From: Flagellimonas olearia
Lineage (GTDB): Bacteria; Bacteroidota; Bacteroidia; Flavobacteriales; Flavobacteriaceae
Reading direction: 5' to 3'
Assembly (NCBI RefSeq): GCF_009184425.1
Contig: NZ_WELG01000001.1
Location: forward strand, 909,033-973,032
DNA length: 64,000 nt
The notes under the pieces are model-generated. The model saw nothing but the letters and a program-made list of their open reading frames with translations. It was not told where the DNA came from and did no database searches. Shown one piece after another: positions 33,912-43,257 of the stretch. The position numbers were made by a program, and so were the translations under genes. Numbering within the stretch: the first letter of the stretch is position 1; each line of letters opens with the position of its first letter.

Positions 33912-35445
33912 CCAAAACTACAAAAGGAACAATCATTTCTTCCAAGGATACCCCTCCATGTTGATAGGTATTTCTATAATAACTTACATAATGGTTGAAA
34001 TTGTTGGGGTAGGCAAAGAACAAATCGTTCTTGGCAAAGATATAGCTACTGCTCAAATTGATATTGGGCAAATGGATGTCCTGAGGCTTTTTTGAGGCCA
34101 AGACATCCTTATCCTCATAAGTGAGGCTTTTTCCGGTCTTGTAGCGCAGATTTAGACTGGTATCCCTGTCTCCGATCACTTTTGAAGGCTGCTTTACGTT
34201 GATGGTGCCATGGTCAGTGGTCAATATCAGTTTCATACCCAGACCTTGAGCCTGTTGGATAATCTCCAACAAGGGTGAATTCTTGAACCAACTGAGGGTA
34301 AGGGACCTGTAGGCCTTATCATTGGATGCCAACTCTTTCACCACCTCCATTTCCGTCTTGGAATGGGAAAGCATGTCCACAAAATTGTAGACCACCACGG
34401 TTAGGTCGTTGTCTTTTTGGGTCTTGAAATTTTGGGCCAACTGTTTCCCCTGTTTCAGGTTATTAATTTTGTGGTATTCCCATTTTAGGTTTAGGCCCAA
34501 ACGCTTTAATTGGGCTCCCAAAAAATCTGCTTCGAAAAGGTTCTTACCGCCTTCGTCCGTATCATTTTTCCACCAATTGGGATACTGCTTCTCCATGTCC
34601 AAGGGCATCAGCCCCGAGAAAATAGCATTCCGTGCATACTGCGTGGCCGTTGGTAAAATGCTGTAATAGGCAGATTCTTGTTTCTTTTTATAGTGGACAG
34701 CCAATGTTTCCTCAAAAGCCAACCATTGATCGTACCGAAGGTTGTCTATGACCACCAACAGGGTTTTGTTTCCTTCCAGTTCTGGTTGGATCTTATTTCT
34801 AAAAAGGGTGTGGGACATAATGGGAGCATCCCCATCCTGAAACCAGCTGCGATAATTCTTGTCCACGAACTTTCCGAATTGCGAATTGGCCTCGGCCTTT
34901 TGGGATTCCAATATCTCAAACATCCCAGAATCCTCGATCTGTTCCAACTGAAGCTCCCAATAAATTAGTTTTTTATAGAGCTCTACCCATTCTTCAAACG
35001 AATTGATAGTGGAAAGGTCCATAGCGATCTTTCTAAACTCTTGTTGATAATTTGCGGTGGTTTTCTCAGAGATCAACCGCGAGTTGTCCAAACTTTTTTT
35101 GAGAGACAGTAATATTTGGTTCGGATTTACCGGTTTGATGAGATAATCGGCGATTTTGGACCCAATGGCTTCATCCATGATATATTCCTCCTCACTCTTG
35201 GTGATCATTACCACGGGGATGGAAGCATCGTACTTCTTTATTTCATTCAGGGTCTCCAGACCGGATAGGCCGGGCATGTTCTCATCCAGGAACACGATGT
35301 CGAAAAAGGAATTTTTAAGTTCTTCAAGGGCATCCTGCCCACTTTGACTGGTAACTACTTTATAATTTTTGCCTTCCAGAAATAAAATGTGAGGTTTTAA
35401 TAGATCGATCTCATCATCGACCCAAAGAATTGTTATCTTGTTCAT
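33901..35445 (-). CDS. porX: PorX: response regulator with PglZ domain, type IX secretion regulator
   Basis: A 514-residue two-component regulator. The receiver domain (1-120) has Asp10 and Asp11, phospho-acceptor Asp54 (FLDENMPGLSG), and Lys104 (LIKPVNP). After a helical linker (about 125-205) comes a PglZ alkaline-phosphatase-fold domain with LVVIDNLRYDQW, ATQYARNAIFSGLMP and LTTDHGTINV plus YQHGGVSLEEMIVP holding metal-ligating Asp/His. This architecture is that of PorX, which with PorY controls type IX secretion and gliding. Its promoter region faces the HD phosphohydrolase gene. Confidence 0.93.
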   Translation of the reverse strand: MNKITILWVDDEIDLLKPHILFLEGKNYKVVTSQSGQDALEELKNSFFDIVFLDENMPGLSGLETLNEIKKYDASIPVVMITKSEEEYIMDEAIGSKIADYLIKPVNPNQILLSLKKSLDNSRLISEKTTANYQQEFRKIAMDLSTINSFEEWVELYKKLIYWELQLEQIEDSGMFEILESQKAEANSQFGKFVDKNYRSWFQDGDAPIMSHTLFRNKIQPELEGNKTLLVVIDNLRYDQWLAFEETLAVHYKKKQESAYYSILPTATQYARNAIFSGLMPLDMEKQYPNWWKNDTDEGGKNLFEADFLGAQLKRLGLNLKWEYHKINNLKQGKQLAQNFKTQKDNDLTVVVYNFVDMLSHSKTEMEVVKELASNDKAYRSLTLSWFKNSPLLEIIQQAQGLGMKLILTTDHGTINVKQPSKVIGDRDTSLNLRYKTGKSLTYEDKDVLASKKPQDIHLPNINLSSSYIFAKNDLFFAYPNNFNHYVSYYRNTYQHGGVSLEEMIVPFVVLDAK

Positions 35446-35461
35446 ATAGTAGTTATCTTTG
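35430..35461 (+). promoter_or_regulatory. Promoter of the HD phosphohydrolase gene
   Basis: TTG at 35430-35432, 21 bases, TATCTTTG at 35454-35461. The GTG at 35461 overlaps this box and so cannot be the translation start. Confidence 0.6.
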
Positions 35462-35481
35462 TGGGATTAAAACAAAAATCC

Positions 35482-36708
35482 TTGGTAAAAACCAATAAGC
35501 TTAACGTTTTCAACGACCCAATTTACGGTTTTATTGGAACTCCAAACGAACTAATTTTTCAGTTGATCGCGCATCCTTACTTTCAAAGGCTGCGTAGGAT
35601 TTCGCAAATGGGTATGTCCTTTTTGGTCTACCCTGGGGCACATCATACCCGATTTCACCATGCACTGGGTAGTATGCATCTTATGGATAGGGCCATTCAG
35701 GTCCTAAGGTTGAAAGGGGTGGATATCAATGAGAAAGAAGAGACCGGGCTGTTATGCGCCATTCTGTTGCATGATATTGGCCACGGCCCATTTTCACATG
35801 CCTTGGAAGGTTTTGTGGTTAAAGACCAAAGCCACGAAAAACTGTCCTTGTTGTTCATGGAAGAACTCAACAAGGAGTTCAATGGGGCTTTGGACACTGC
35901 CATAGCCATTTTTAAAAGGGATTATCCCAAGCCTTTCATGAATGAATTGGTATCAAGTCAATTGGACATGGACCGATTGGACTACTTAAAGAGAGATAGT
36001 TTCTATGCCGGGGTTACGGAAGGGAATATCAATTCGGAACGGCTTATCTCCATGCTCAATGTGGTGGATGGAAGTTTGGTGTTGGAAGAAAAGGGCATTT
36101 ACGCCGTGGAAAAGTTTTTAATGGCCCGAAGGTTTATGTATTGGCAGGTGTATCTGCATAAAACAGGCTTGGTGGCAGAGCAGTTGTTGGTACGCATCAT
36201 GCAACGCGCCCGGGAGCTTTTGATCAAAGGAAGCCACTTGTCCGGTAGCGAGGCCCTCCTCTTCTTTTTGGGAGAGAACGAGCCCATGGAATTTAACCGT
36301 GAGGCATTGGCAAAGTTTGCCCAATTGGATGATGTGGACATTTTTGGGGCCATAAAATCATGGCAGTTCCATGAAGATTTTGTGCTTTCCAAAATGTGTG
36401 GCATGGTGCTCAATAGAAAATTGTTGCATATCAAAATAAAAAAACGCCCAGCCAACCCAGAAAAAATGCAATTAAAATTGGAAGAAGTCGTCCAGAAATA
36501 CGATCTTTCAGAAGAAGACGCCTCCAACTTTGTTTTTGAGGGAGAAATTTCGAACAAGGCCTATAACAGTAATGGACAGGCCATACGCATTCTTAAAAAG
36601 AATGGAAGAATAACCGATGTGCTCAAAGAATCTGACCAACTCAGCCTTAAGGCACTTTCCAAGACCGTGACCAAATATTATAGCTGCTACCCTAAGGAAG
36701 CTGTTTAA
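35482..36708 (+). CDS. HD-domain phosphohydrolase (dGTPase/SAMHD-like)
   Basis: A 408-residue protein starting (from TTG 35482) [24 protein letters not shown], the usual beginning of this family. The HD domain has [15 protein letters not shown], the metal pair in [16 protein letters not shown], and [21 protein letters not shown] with the third Asp. Members are phosphohydrolases of the YdhJ/SAMHD1-related group, hydrolysing nucleotides. The C-terminal half is helical with a charged tail. The TTG start is inferred from the promoter position; a GTG at 35461 would lie within the -7 box. Confidence 0.85.
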   Translation: MVKTNKLNVFNDPIYGFIGTPNELIFQLIAHPYFQRLRRISQMGMSFLVYPGAHHTRFHHALGSMHLMDRAIQVLRLKGVDINEKEETGLLCAILLHDIGHGPFSHALEGFVVKDQSHEKLSLLFMEELNKEFNGALDTAIAIFKRDYPKPFMNELVSSQLDMDRLDYLKRDSFYAGVTEGNINSERLISMLNVVDGSLVLEEKGIYAVEKFLMARRFMYWQVYLHKTGLVAEQLLVRIMQRARELLIKGSHLSGSEALLFFLGENEPMEFNREALAKFAQLDDVDIFGAIKSWQFHEDFVLSKMCGMVLNRKLLHIKIKKRPANPEKMQLKLEEVVQKYDLSEEDASNFVFEGEISNKAYNSNGQAIRILKKNGRITDVLKESDQLSLKALSKTVTKYYSCYPKEAV

Positions 36709-36718
36709 CAAATTTTGT

Positions 36719-36726
36719 TACTTTTG
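36719..36726 (+). promoter_or_regulatory. -7 promoter box of lpxD
   Basis: TACTTTTG, exact consensus, ending 5 bases before the lpxD ATG, so transcripts from it would be leaderless or nearly so. Confidence 0.4.
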
Positions 36727-36731
36727 CACAA

Positions 36732-37766
36732 ATGAAATTTACAGCTACCCAAATTGCCGGAATCTTAGAGGGGGAAGTTGAGGGAAATCCTCAAATCGCT
36801 GTACATAAATTATCCAAAATTGAAGAGGGCGAAAAAGGCTCCTTGACTTTTTTGGCGAATCCAAAGTATACCTCTTATATCTACTCCACAAAGGCATCCA
36901 TAACCATTGTGAACAAGGATTTCATTCCAGAACAGTCCCTGTCCACCACATTGATCAAAGTAGAGGACGCCTACAAATCTTTTTCCAAATTATTGGAATA
37001 CTACAATCAAGTAAAGAACAATAAAGTGGGCGTGGAAAGCCCATCCTTTATTTCCGCAAGTGCCCGTTACGGGGAAGGATTTTATTTAGGAGCTTTTTCC
37101 TATCTGGGCGAAAATGTCAAGATAGGGGACAATGTAAAGGTCTATCCCAATGTATATATAGGTGATAATGTCACCATTGGCGACAACGTGATGATCTTTG
37201 CAGGTGCCAAAATATATTCCGAATCCATTATAGGAGACAATTGCACCATACATAGTGGTGTAATCATCGGTGCTGATGGTTTTGGATTTACCCCAAATGC
37301 CAAGGGCGAGTACAGCAAAGTGCCACAGACCGGAAACGTTATCTTGGAAGATAATGTAGATATAGGGGCAGGCACCACAATAGATCGGGCCACACTTGGA
37401 TCTACCATTTTACGAAAAGGGGTAAAGTTGGACAACCAAATCCAGATTGCCCATAATGTTGAAATTGGTGAGCATACCGCCATTGCCGCACAAACGGGTA
37501 TAGCAGGATCTACTAAAATTGGAAAGCACTGCCTTATTGGTGGCCAAGTAGGCATCGTGGGGCATATTACCATAGGGGATAGGGTCAAGATACAAGCACA
37601 ATCAGGGATTGGACGAAACGTGAAAGATGATGAAGTGCTGCAAGGATCACCCGCACTGAACTACGGCGACTTCAATAAATCATACGTACACTTCAAGAAT
37701 TTACCAAAACTGGTGAATCAAATCTCCAACATAGAAAAAAAAGTTGAAGGTGAGCAAGACAAGTAA
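36732..37766 (+). CDS. lpxD: UDP-3-O-(3-hydroxyacyl)glucosamine N-acyltransferase
   Basis: Third step of lipid A synthesis: N-acylation of UDP-3-O-acylglucosamine with hydroxyacyl-ACP. The 344-residue protein has the N-terminal uridine-binding domain (about 1-100) and a left-handed beta helix of hexapeptide repeats (about 105-310: [23 protein letters not shown], split), with the catalytic His in [13 protein letters not shown]. The C-terminal helix ([20 protein letters not shown]) is typical. Its 3' end overlaps the start of lpxC-fabZ by 23 bases. Confidence 0.94.
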   Translation: MKFTATQIAGILEGEVEGNPQIAVHKLSKIEEGEKGSLTFLANPKYTSYIYSTKASITIVNKDFIPEQSLSTTLIKVEDAYKSFSKLLEYYNQVKNNKVGVESPSFISASARYGEGFYLGAFSYLGENVKIGDNVKVYPNVYIGDNVTIGDNVMIFAGAKIYSESIIGDNCTIHSGVIIGADGFGFTPNAKGEYSKVPQTGNVILEDNVDIGAGTTIDRATLGSTILRKGVKLDNQIQIAHNVEIGEHTAIAAQTGIAGSTKIGKHCLIGGQVGIVGHITIGDRVKIQAQSGIGRNVKDDEVLQGSPALNYGDFNKSYVHFKNLPKLVNQISNIEKKVEGEQDK

Positions 37767-39162
37767 CAAGCAACGCACCATTGAAAAGAAAGTAACCCTT
37801 GAGGGAGTGGGACTCCATACAGGGGAACATGTGACCATGAGCTTTTTACCTGCAAAGGAAAACCATGGTTATGCATTCAAACGGGTAGATCTTGAGGGAG
37901 AACCCATTATTGAGGCCGATGCCAACTATGTGGTAAATACCCAAAGAGGTACCAATCTGGAAAAGAATGGGGTGAAAATCCAAACCTCGGAGCATGTTCT
38001 TGCTGCCTTGGTTGGGTTGGATATTGATAATGTGATGATCGAGTTGAATGCCCCTGAACCTCCTATTATGGATGGCTCTTCCAAGTTTTTTGTGAAAGCG
38101 TTGGAAGAAGCTGGTATCGTGGAGCAGGATCAGGAGCGGGAGGAATACGTGGTAAAAGATGTTATTTCTTATAAGGATGAAGCTACGGGCAGTGAGATAA
38201 CCGTAATCCCATCGGACCATTATCAGATTACCACAATGGTGGATTTTGGCACTAAAGTTCTAGGGACCCAAAATGCCACTTTGGAGCATATCTCCGACTT
38301 TAAGGAGCAGATTGCCTCTGCCCGTACCTTTAGTTTTCTTCATGAGTTGGAGATGCTTTTGGAGCATGGCCTGATCAAAGGAGGGGACCTTAACAATGCC
38401 ATTGTTTATGTGGACAAGGAAATTTCCGAGTCCACCATGAAAAAGTTGGAACAGGCTTTCAACAAAGAAAAACTATCGGTAAAACCGAATGGGATCTTGG
38501 ACAATTTGACTTTACATTATCCCAATGAGGCCGCACGACATAAATTATTGGATGTAGTTGGGGATTTGGCTTTGGCCGGAACGCGGATTCGGGGAAAGGT
38601 CATTGCCAATAAGCCCGGCCATTTTGTGAACACCCAATTTGCCAAAAAACTATCCAAAATCATCAAGATAGAGAAAAGGAACAAGGTTCCCACCTATGAT
38701 TTGAATCAGACTCCTTTAATGGATGTGACCAAGATCATGGGGATGTTACCCCACCGTCCGCCCTTTTTGTTGGTGGATAAGATTCTGGAACTTTCCGACA
38801 CCCATGTGGTAGGTGTAAAGAACGTGACCATGAACGAACCGTTCTTTGTGGGACACTTTCCTGGCGCACCGGTTATGCCCGGCGTACTTCAGGTAGAGGC
38901 CATGGCACAAACAGGAGGCATCTTGGTGTTGAGCACTGTTCCGGACCCGGAAAACTATTTGACGTTCTTTATGAAAATAGACAACGTGAAGTTTAAACAA
39001 CAGGTGGTACCCGGAGACACCTTAATCTTTAAATGCGATTTGATTTCTCCCATTCGCCGTGGCATTTGTCACATGCAGGCTTATGCCTATGCCAACGGCA
39101 GGTTGGTTTCGGAAGCCGAGCTTATGGCACAGATCGTTAAAACCAAAAACGCTGACGAATAG
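37744..39162 (+). CDS. lpxC/fabZ: Bifunctional UDP-3-O-acyl-GlcNAc deacetylase / 3-hydroxyacyl-ACP dehydratase (LpxC-FabZ)
   Basis: A 472-residue fusion usual in Bacteroidota. The LpxC part (about 1-310) has [13 protein letters not shown], the zinc His in [16 protein letters not shown], and [24 protein letters not shown]. The FabZ part (about 325-472) has [17 protein letters not shown] with the catalytic His, and [22 protein letters not shown] with the catalytic Glu. It unites a lipid A step with fatty-acid dehydration. Start is a TTG at 37744 or GTG at 37750, both inside lpxD, implying translational coupling. Confidence 0.95.
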   Translation: MKVSKTSNKQRTIEKKVTLEGVGLHTGEHVTMSFLPAKENHGYAFKRVDLEGEPIIEADANYVVNTQRGTNLEKNGVKIQTSEHVLAALVGLDIDNVMIELNAPEPPIMDGSSKFFVKALEEAGIVEQDQEREEYVVKDVISYKDEATGSEITVIPSDHYQITTMVDFGTKVLGTQNATLEHISDFKEQIASARTFSFLHELEMLLEHGLIKGGDLNNAIVYVDKEISESTMKKLEQAFNKEKLSVKPNGILDNLTLHYPNEAARHKLLDVVGDLALAGTRIRGKVIANKPGHFVNTQFAKKLSKIIKIEKRNKVPTYDLNQTPLMDVTKIMGMLPHRPPFLLVDKILELSDTHVVGVKNVTMNEPFFVGHFPGAPVMPGVLQVEAMAQTGGILVLSTVPDPENYLTFFMKIDNVKFKQQVVPGDTLIFKCDLISPIRRGICHMQAYAYANGRLVSEAELMAQIVKTKNADE

Positions 39163-39948
39163 ATGAACCAACCCTTAGCATATGTGCACCCAGGTGCCAA
39201 GATTGCCAAAAACGTGGTCATAGAGCCCTTCACCACCATTCACAATAATGTAACCATTGGTGAAGGCACTTGGATTGGCTCAAATGTAACTATCATGGAA
39301 GGGGCCCGTATTGGAAAAAATTGCAATATTTTTCCCGGGGCCATTATCTCCGCCATGCCACAAGATTTAAAATATCAGGGGGAAGACACCACGGTCCATA
39401 TTGGGGACAATACCACCATTAGGGAATGTGCCACTATCAACAAAGGGACCTCGGACCGTATGAAAACGGTCATCGGGAACAACTGTCTGATCATGGCCTA
39501 TTGCCACGTAGCACACGATTGTGTTGTAGGCGATGGATGTATCTTCAGTAATAACTCCACTTTGGCCGGACACGTGACCATTGGTCAGAATGTGGTTTTG
39601 GCCGGAATGGTGGCCGTACACCAGTTTGTATCCATTGGAAACCATGCGTTTGTAACAGGTGGTTCATTGGTACGGAAAGATGTACCACCCTTTGTGAAAG
39701 CGGCAAGAGAACCCTTGTCCTATGTAGGCATCAACTCCATAGGGCTTCGCAGAAGAGGGTTTGAAGCTGAAAAAATCAGGGAGATACAGAATATCTACAG
39801 AATATTATATCAAAAAAATTATAACAATTCCCAAGCGGCATCCATTATTGAAGCTGAAATGGAGGCAACTCCTGAACGTGATGAGATCCTTCAATTTATC
39901 AGGGATTCGCAACGCGGAATCATGAAAGGCTATTTTAGTTCAAATTAA
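39163..39948 (+). CDS. lpxA: UDP-N-acetylglucosamine O-acyltransferase
   Basis: First acylation step of lipid A. The 261-residue protein is a left-handed beta helix (IGEGTWIGSNVTIMEGARIG, TIGQNVVLAG) with the catalytic His in YCHVAHDCVVGD and the C-terminal helical domain GINSIGLRRRGFEAEKI. The ATG follows the lpxC-fabZ stop directly, with no gap. Length matches E. coli LpxA (262). Confidence 0.95.
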   Translation: MNQPLAYVHPGAKIAKNVVIEPFTTIHNNVTIGEGTWIGSNVTIMEGARIGKNCNIFPGAIISAMPQDLKYQGEDTTVHIGDNTTIRECATINKGTSDRMKTVIGNNCLIMAYCHVAHDCVVGDGCIFSNNSTLAGHVTIGQNVVLAGMVAVHQFVSIGNHAFVTGGSLVRKDVPPFVKAAREPLSYVGINSIGLRRRGFEAEKIREIQNIYRILYQKNYNNSQAASIIEAEMEATPERDEILQFIRDSQRGIMKGYFSSN

Positions 39949-39952
39949 TCCT

Positions 39953-40519
39953 ATGGCAAGTACTTCAGATATACGAAAAGGGTTGTGCATTAGATACAAC
40001 CACGACATTTTTAAGATCATTGAATTCCTTCATGTAAAACCCGGAAAAGGCCCTGCCTTTGTCCGAACCAAATTAAAAAGTGTCACTACAGGAAAAGTAA
40101 TAGACAATACCTTCTCCGCTGGGCATAAGATTGAAGATGTTAGGGTAGAGACCCGATCGTATCAATATCTATATCCGGAAGGGGACACGTTCCACTTCAT
40201 GAATACGGATGATTACAACCAGATTTCCCTGCAAAAAGATGCGTTGGATTCTCCTGACCTATTAAAAGAAGGAGAGGTCGTTACCATTATTTTCAATACG
40301 GAGGACAACATGCCACTTTCAGTGGAAATGCCCGCCAGTGTTATTTTGGAGGTAACCCATACCGAACCTGGGGTTAAGGGAAATACAGCCACCAATGCCA
40401 CCAAACCGGCCACTGTGGAAACCGGTGCCCGTATCAACGTTCCGCTTTTTATCAATGAAGGTGACAAAATCAAAATCGATACGGAAAAAGGGGCATACAT
40501 GGAACGTGCTAAAGAATAA
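39953..40519 (+). CDS. efp: Elongation factor P
   Basis: Relieves ribosome stalling at proline stretches. The 188-residue protein has the KOW-like N-terminal domain with the modifiable residue Lys32 in HVKPGKGPAFVRTKL, followed by two OB domains and the end GDKIKIDTEKGAYMERAKE. The Lys type at the tip implies lysine modification or none rather than the Arg type. It starts 4 bases after lpxA in the lipid A cluster. Confidence 0.96.
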   Translation: MASTSDIRKGLCIRYNHDIFKIIEFLHVKPGKGPAFVRTKLKSVTTGKVIDNTFSAGHKIEDVRVETRSYQYLYPEGDTFHFMNTDDYNQISLQKDALDSPDLLKEGEVVTIIFNTEDNMPLSVEMPASVILEVTHTEPGVKGNTATNATKPATVETGARINVPLFINEGDKIKIDTEKGAYMERAKE

Positions 40520-40525
40520 CGAGCC

Positions 40526-41461
40526 ATGAAATTCCCTAGGGCGTATACCTTAAAAGAAATTTCGGAGCTCATTGACTCGGAATTTGTGGGAGGGGAAACC
40601 TTTCCCATTTTTGGAATGAATGAAATCCATGTCGTGGAGGAAGGGGATATTGTATTTGTGGATCACCCCAAGTACTATGACAAAGCCCTTGAGTCCAGGG
40701 CATCCGTGGTACTCATCAATAAAGATGTGGAGTGCCCGGAAGGAAAGGCACTGTTGATTTCTGATGACCCTTTTAGGGATTTCAACAAGCTGACGAAGTT
40801 TTTCAGACCCTTCCAGAGTGCCAATACTTCCATAGCCGAAACAGCCGAAATAGGTGAGGGAACCATCATACAACCCAATGTTTTTATTGGCAACCATGTA
40901 AAAATTGGAAAACACTGTACCATCCATCCCAATGTGACCATTTATGACCATTGTGTTATTGGTGACCATGTTACCATACATTCCGGTACCGTGTTGGGTT
41001 CAGATGCCTTTTACTACAAGAATAGACCCGAAGGACTGGACAAATTGATATCTGGAGGTAGGGTAGTCGTTGAAGACCACGTAGATATTGGAGCAGCTTG
41101 TACCATTGATCGTGGGGTTACGGGGGACACCCGTATCAAAACAGGATCAAAACTGGACAATCAAATCCAAATTGGCCACGATACCGTGATTGGAAAAAAA
41201 TGCATGATTGCTTCCCAAGTGGGCATCGCAGGATGCGTGGTAGTGGAAGACGAAGTCATCATGTGGGGGCAGGTAGGAGTGACCAGTGCAGCAACCATAG
41301 GAAAAAAGGCAATTATTTTGGCCCAAACAGGGGTTGCCAAATCCTTGGAGGGTGGCAAGACCTATTTTGGAAGCCCTGCGGAGGAAGCCCGTGATAAACT
41401 GAAGCAAATGGCTTTGGTAAAGAAAATCCCGGAAATCCTCGAAAAATTGAAAAAGATTTAA
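40526..41461 (+). CDS. Second LpxD-like N-acyltransferase
   Basis: A 311-residue paralogue of LpxD. It has the N-terminal domain (FVGGETFPIFGMNEIHVVEEGDIVFVDHPKYYDKAL, split by loops) and hexapeptide beta-helix turns (IGEGTIIQPNVFIGNHVKIG, IHPNVTIYDHCVIGDHVTIH), with CTIDRGVTGDTRIKTG and QIQIGHDTVIGKK retaining the catalytic-type His. It is shorter than the first LpxD and lacks its C-terminal helix. Both copies lie in one cluster around lpxC-fabZ, lpxA and efp, a layout common in Bacteroidota. It might acylate a different sugar nucleotide or use another chain length (inference). Confidence 0.85.
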   Translation: MKFPRAYTLKEISELIDSEFVGGETFPIFGMNEIHVVEEGDIVFVDHPKYYDKALESRASVVLINKDVECPEGKALLISDDPFRDFNKLTKFFRPFQSANTSIAETAEIGEGTIIQPNVFIGNHVKIGKHCTIHPNVTIYDHCVIGDHVTIHSGTVLGSDAFYYKNRPEGLDKLISGGRVVVEDHVDIGAACTIDRGVTGDTRIKTGSKLDNQIQIGHDTVIGKKCMIASQVGIAGCVVVEDEVIMWGQVGVTSAATIGKKAIILAQTGVAKSLEGGKTYFGSPAEEARDKLKQMALVKKIPEILEKLKKI

Positions 41462-41520
41462 TAAAACAATAGACAAAACGCATAGCATAGCCTATTTTTA
41501 CACCTAATTAAGTTTAACAT

Positions 41521-42393
41521 ATGAGCGTCTTAGTAAACAAAGATTCAAAAATAATTGTACAAGGTTTTACCGGTAGCGAAGGAACATTCCACGCCGGACA
41601 AATGATTGAATACGGTACCAATGTAGTAGGAGGTGTGACCCCCGGAAAAGGTGGGCAGGAACACTTGGGAAAACCAGTTTTCAATACCGTTTTGGAAGCG
41701 GTTGAAAAAGTAGGTGCCGACACTACCATCATTTTTGTACCACCCGCCTTTGCTGCAGATGCCATTATGGAAGCCGCTGATGCCGGCATCAAGGTCATCA
41801 TTACCATTACAGAAGGTATTCCTGTGGCCGATATGGTCAAGGCAAACGACTACATCAAGAATTTTGATTGTACTTTGATAGGCCCTAACTGCCCAGGCGT
41901 CATTACTCCCGGAGAGGCCAAAGTAGGCATCATGCCCGGTTTTGTATTCAAAAAAGGAAAAGTAGGAATTGTTTCCAAATCGGGAACTCTTACCTACGAA
42001 GCTGCTGATCAAGTGGTCCGTCAAGGATTGGGAATCACTACTGCCATTGGTATTGGTGGAGACCCCATCATTGGAACAACTACAAAAAAAGCAGTGGAAC
42101 TATTGATCAATGATCCAGAAACCGAGTGTGTGGTCATGATCGGTGAGATTGGCGGACAATTGGAAGCCGAAGCGGCCAGGTGGTATAAAGAAAGTGGAAG
42201 CAAAAAGCCCATTATTGGGTTTATTGCCGGTGAAACGGCTCCTGCCGGACGTACCATGGGACACGCCGGTGCCATTGTAGGTGGTAGCGACGATACGGCC
42301 CAAGCCAAGAAAAGAATCATGCGCGAATGTGGTATCCACGTAGTGGATTCCCCAGCAGAAATTGGCGTGAAAGTAAAAGAAGTGGTTGGCTAA
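41521..42393 (+). CDS. sucD: Succinyl-CoA synthetase alpha subunit
   Basis: Substrate-level phosphorylation in the citric acid cycle. The 290-residue subunit has the CoA-binding Rossmann domain ([35 protein letters not shown], split) and a ligase domain with the phosphohistidine in [13 protein letters not shown]. The partner sucC is not in the window, so the two subunits are encoded apart. A terminator follows. Confidence 0.96.
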   Translation: MSVLVNKDSKIIVQGFTGSEGTFHAGQMIEYGTNVVGGVTPGKGGQEHLGKPVFNTVLEAVEKVGADTTIIFVPPAFAADAIMEAADAGIKVIITITEGIPVADMVKANDYIKNFDCTLIGPNCPGVITPGEAKVGIMPGFVFKKGKVGIVSKSGTLTYEAADQVVRQGLGITTAIGIGGDPIIGTTTKKAVELLINDPETECVVMIGEIGGQLEAEAARWYKESGSKKPIIGFIAGETAPAGRTMGHAGAIVGGSDDTAQAKKRIMRECGIHVVDSPAEIGVKVKEVVG

Positions 42394-42415
42394 GACCAAC
42401 CGTTAAAACTATTCT

Positions 42416-42443
42416 AAATCCCGTTTAAAGCGGGATTTTTTTT
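42416..42443 (+). terminator. Terminator of sucD
   Basis: Stem AAATCCCG/CGGGATTT with a 7-base loop and an eight-base T-run, 22 bases after the stop. Confidence 0.85.
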
Positions 42444-42465
42444 CGGCAAAACATAAAACAACAAC

Positions 42466-42473
42466 TATATTTG
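42466..42473 (+). promoter_or_regulatory. -7 promoter box of fabG
   Basis: TATATTTG, exact consensus, 29 bases before the ATG. Confidence 0.5.
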
Positions 42474-42502
42474 GTTGATAACCATTCAAACACTATCAGC
42501 AT

Positions 42503-43252
42503 ATGAAACTTTTGGAAGGAAAAAACGTGATCATTACCGGGGCAAGCAGGGGAATCGGAAAAGGGATAGCCCAAATATTTGGACAACATGGTGCCAATGT
42601 GGCATTTACCTATAGCTCCAGTGAAGCTCCAGCTCTGGAATTGCAAAAAGAACTGGAAGACATGGGTGTAAAGGCCAAGGCTTACAAAAGTAATGCGGCC
42701 AGTTATGAAGATTCGGAAGCTTTGGTGGCCCAGGTCTTGGAAGATTTTGATGGAAGAATCGATGTATTGATCAACAATGCCGGAATCACCAAGGACAATT
42801 TATTGATGCGGATGGGAGAGGATGATTTTGATGCTGTGGTGGAAATCAACCTAAAATCCGTGTTCAACATGACCAAAGCGGTACAACGTACCATGTTGAA
42901 ACAACGAAAAGGCTCTATCATCAACATGAGCAGTGTGGTAGGAATCAAAGGAAATGCAGGACAGGCCAACTATGCCGCCTCAAAAGCTGGTATGATCGGA
43001 TTCACAAAGTCCATAGCACTGGAATTGGGTTCACGGAATATCCGTTGCAATGCCATTGCTCCTGGTTTCATTGAAACTGAAATGACCGATAAGTTGGACG
43101 AGAAAACGGTTCAGGGTTGGCGGGACGCCATTCCATTGAAACGAGGAGGAAAACCTGAGGATGTGGCCAATGCCTGTCTATTTTTGGCCTCCGACCTTTC
43201 AGACTATGTTACCGGACAAGTGTTGAGCGTGGACGGTGGCATGCTAACATAA
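42503..43252 (+). CDS. fabG: 3-oxoacyl-[acyl-carrier-protein] reductase
   Basis: NADPH-dependent keto reduction in fatty-acid synthesis. The 249-residue SDR enzyme has the cofactor loop GASRGIGKGIA, NNAGITKDNLLMRM, the catalytic Ser in MSSVVGIKGNAGQANYAASKAG with Tyr-x-x-x-Lys, and the FabG-like IAPGFIETEMTDKL and VTGQVLSVDGGM end. The NNAGIT(K/R)DNLLMRM stretch distinguishes FabG from general SDRs. Confidence 0.95.
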   Translation: MKLLEGKNVIITGASRGIGKGIAQIFGQHGANVAFTYSSSEAPALELQKELEDMGVKAKAYKSNAASYEDSEALVAQVLEDFDGRIDVLINNAGITKDNLLMRMGEDDFDAVVEINLKSVFNMTKAVQRTMLKQRKGSIINMSSVVGIKGNAGQANYAASKAGMIGFTKSIALELGSRNIRCNAIAPGFIETEMTDKLDEKTVQGWRDAIPLKRGGKPEDVANACLFLASDLSDYVTGQVLSVDGGMLT

Positions 43253-43257
43253 AATGC

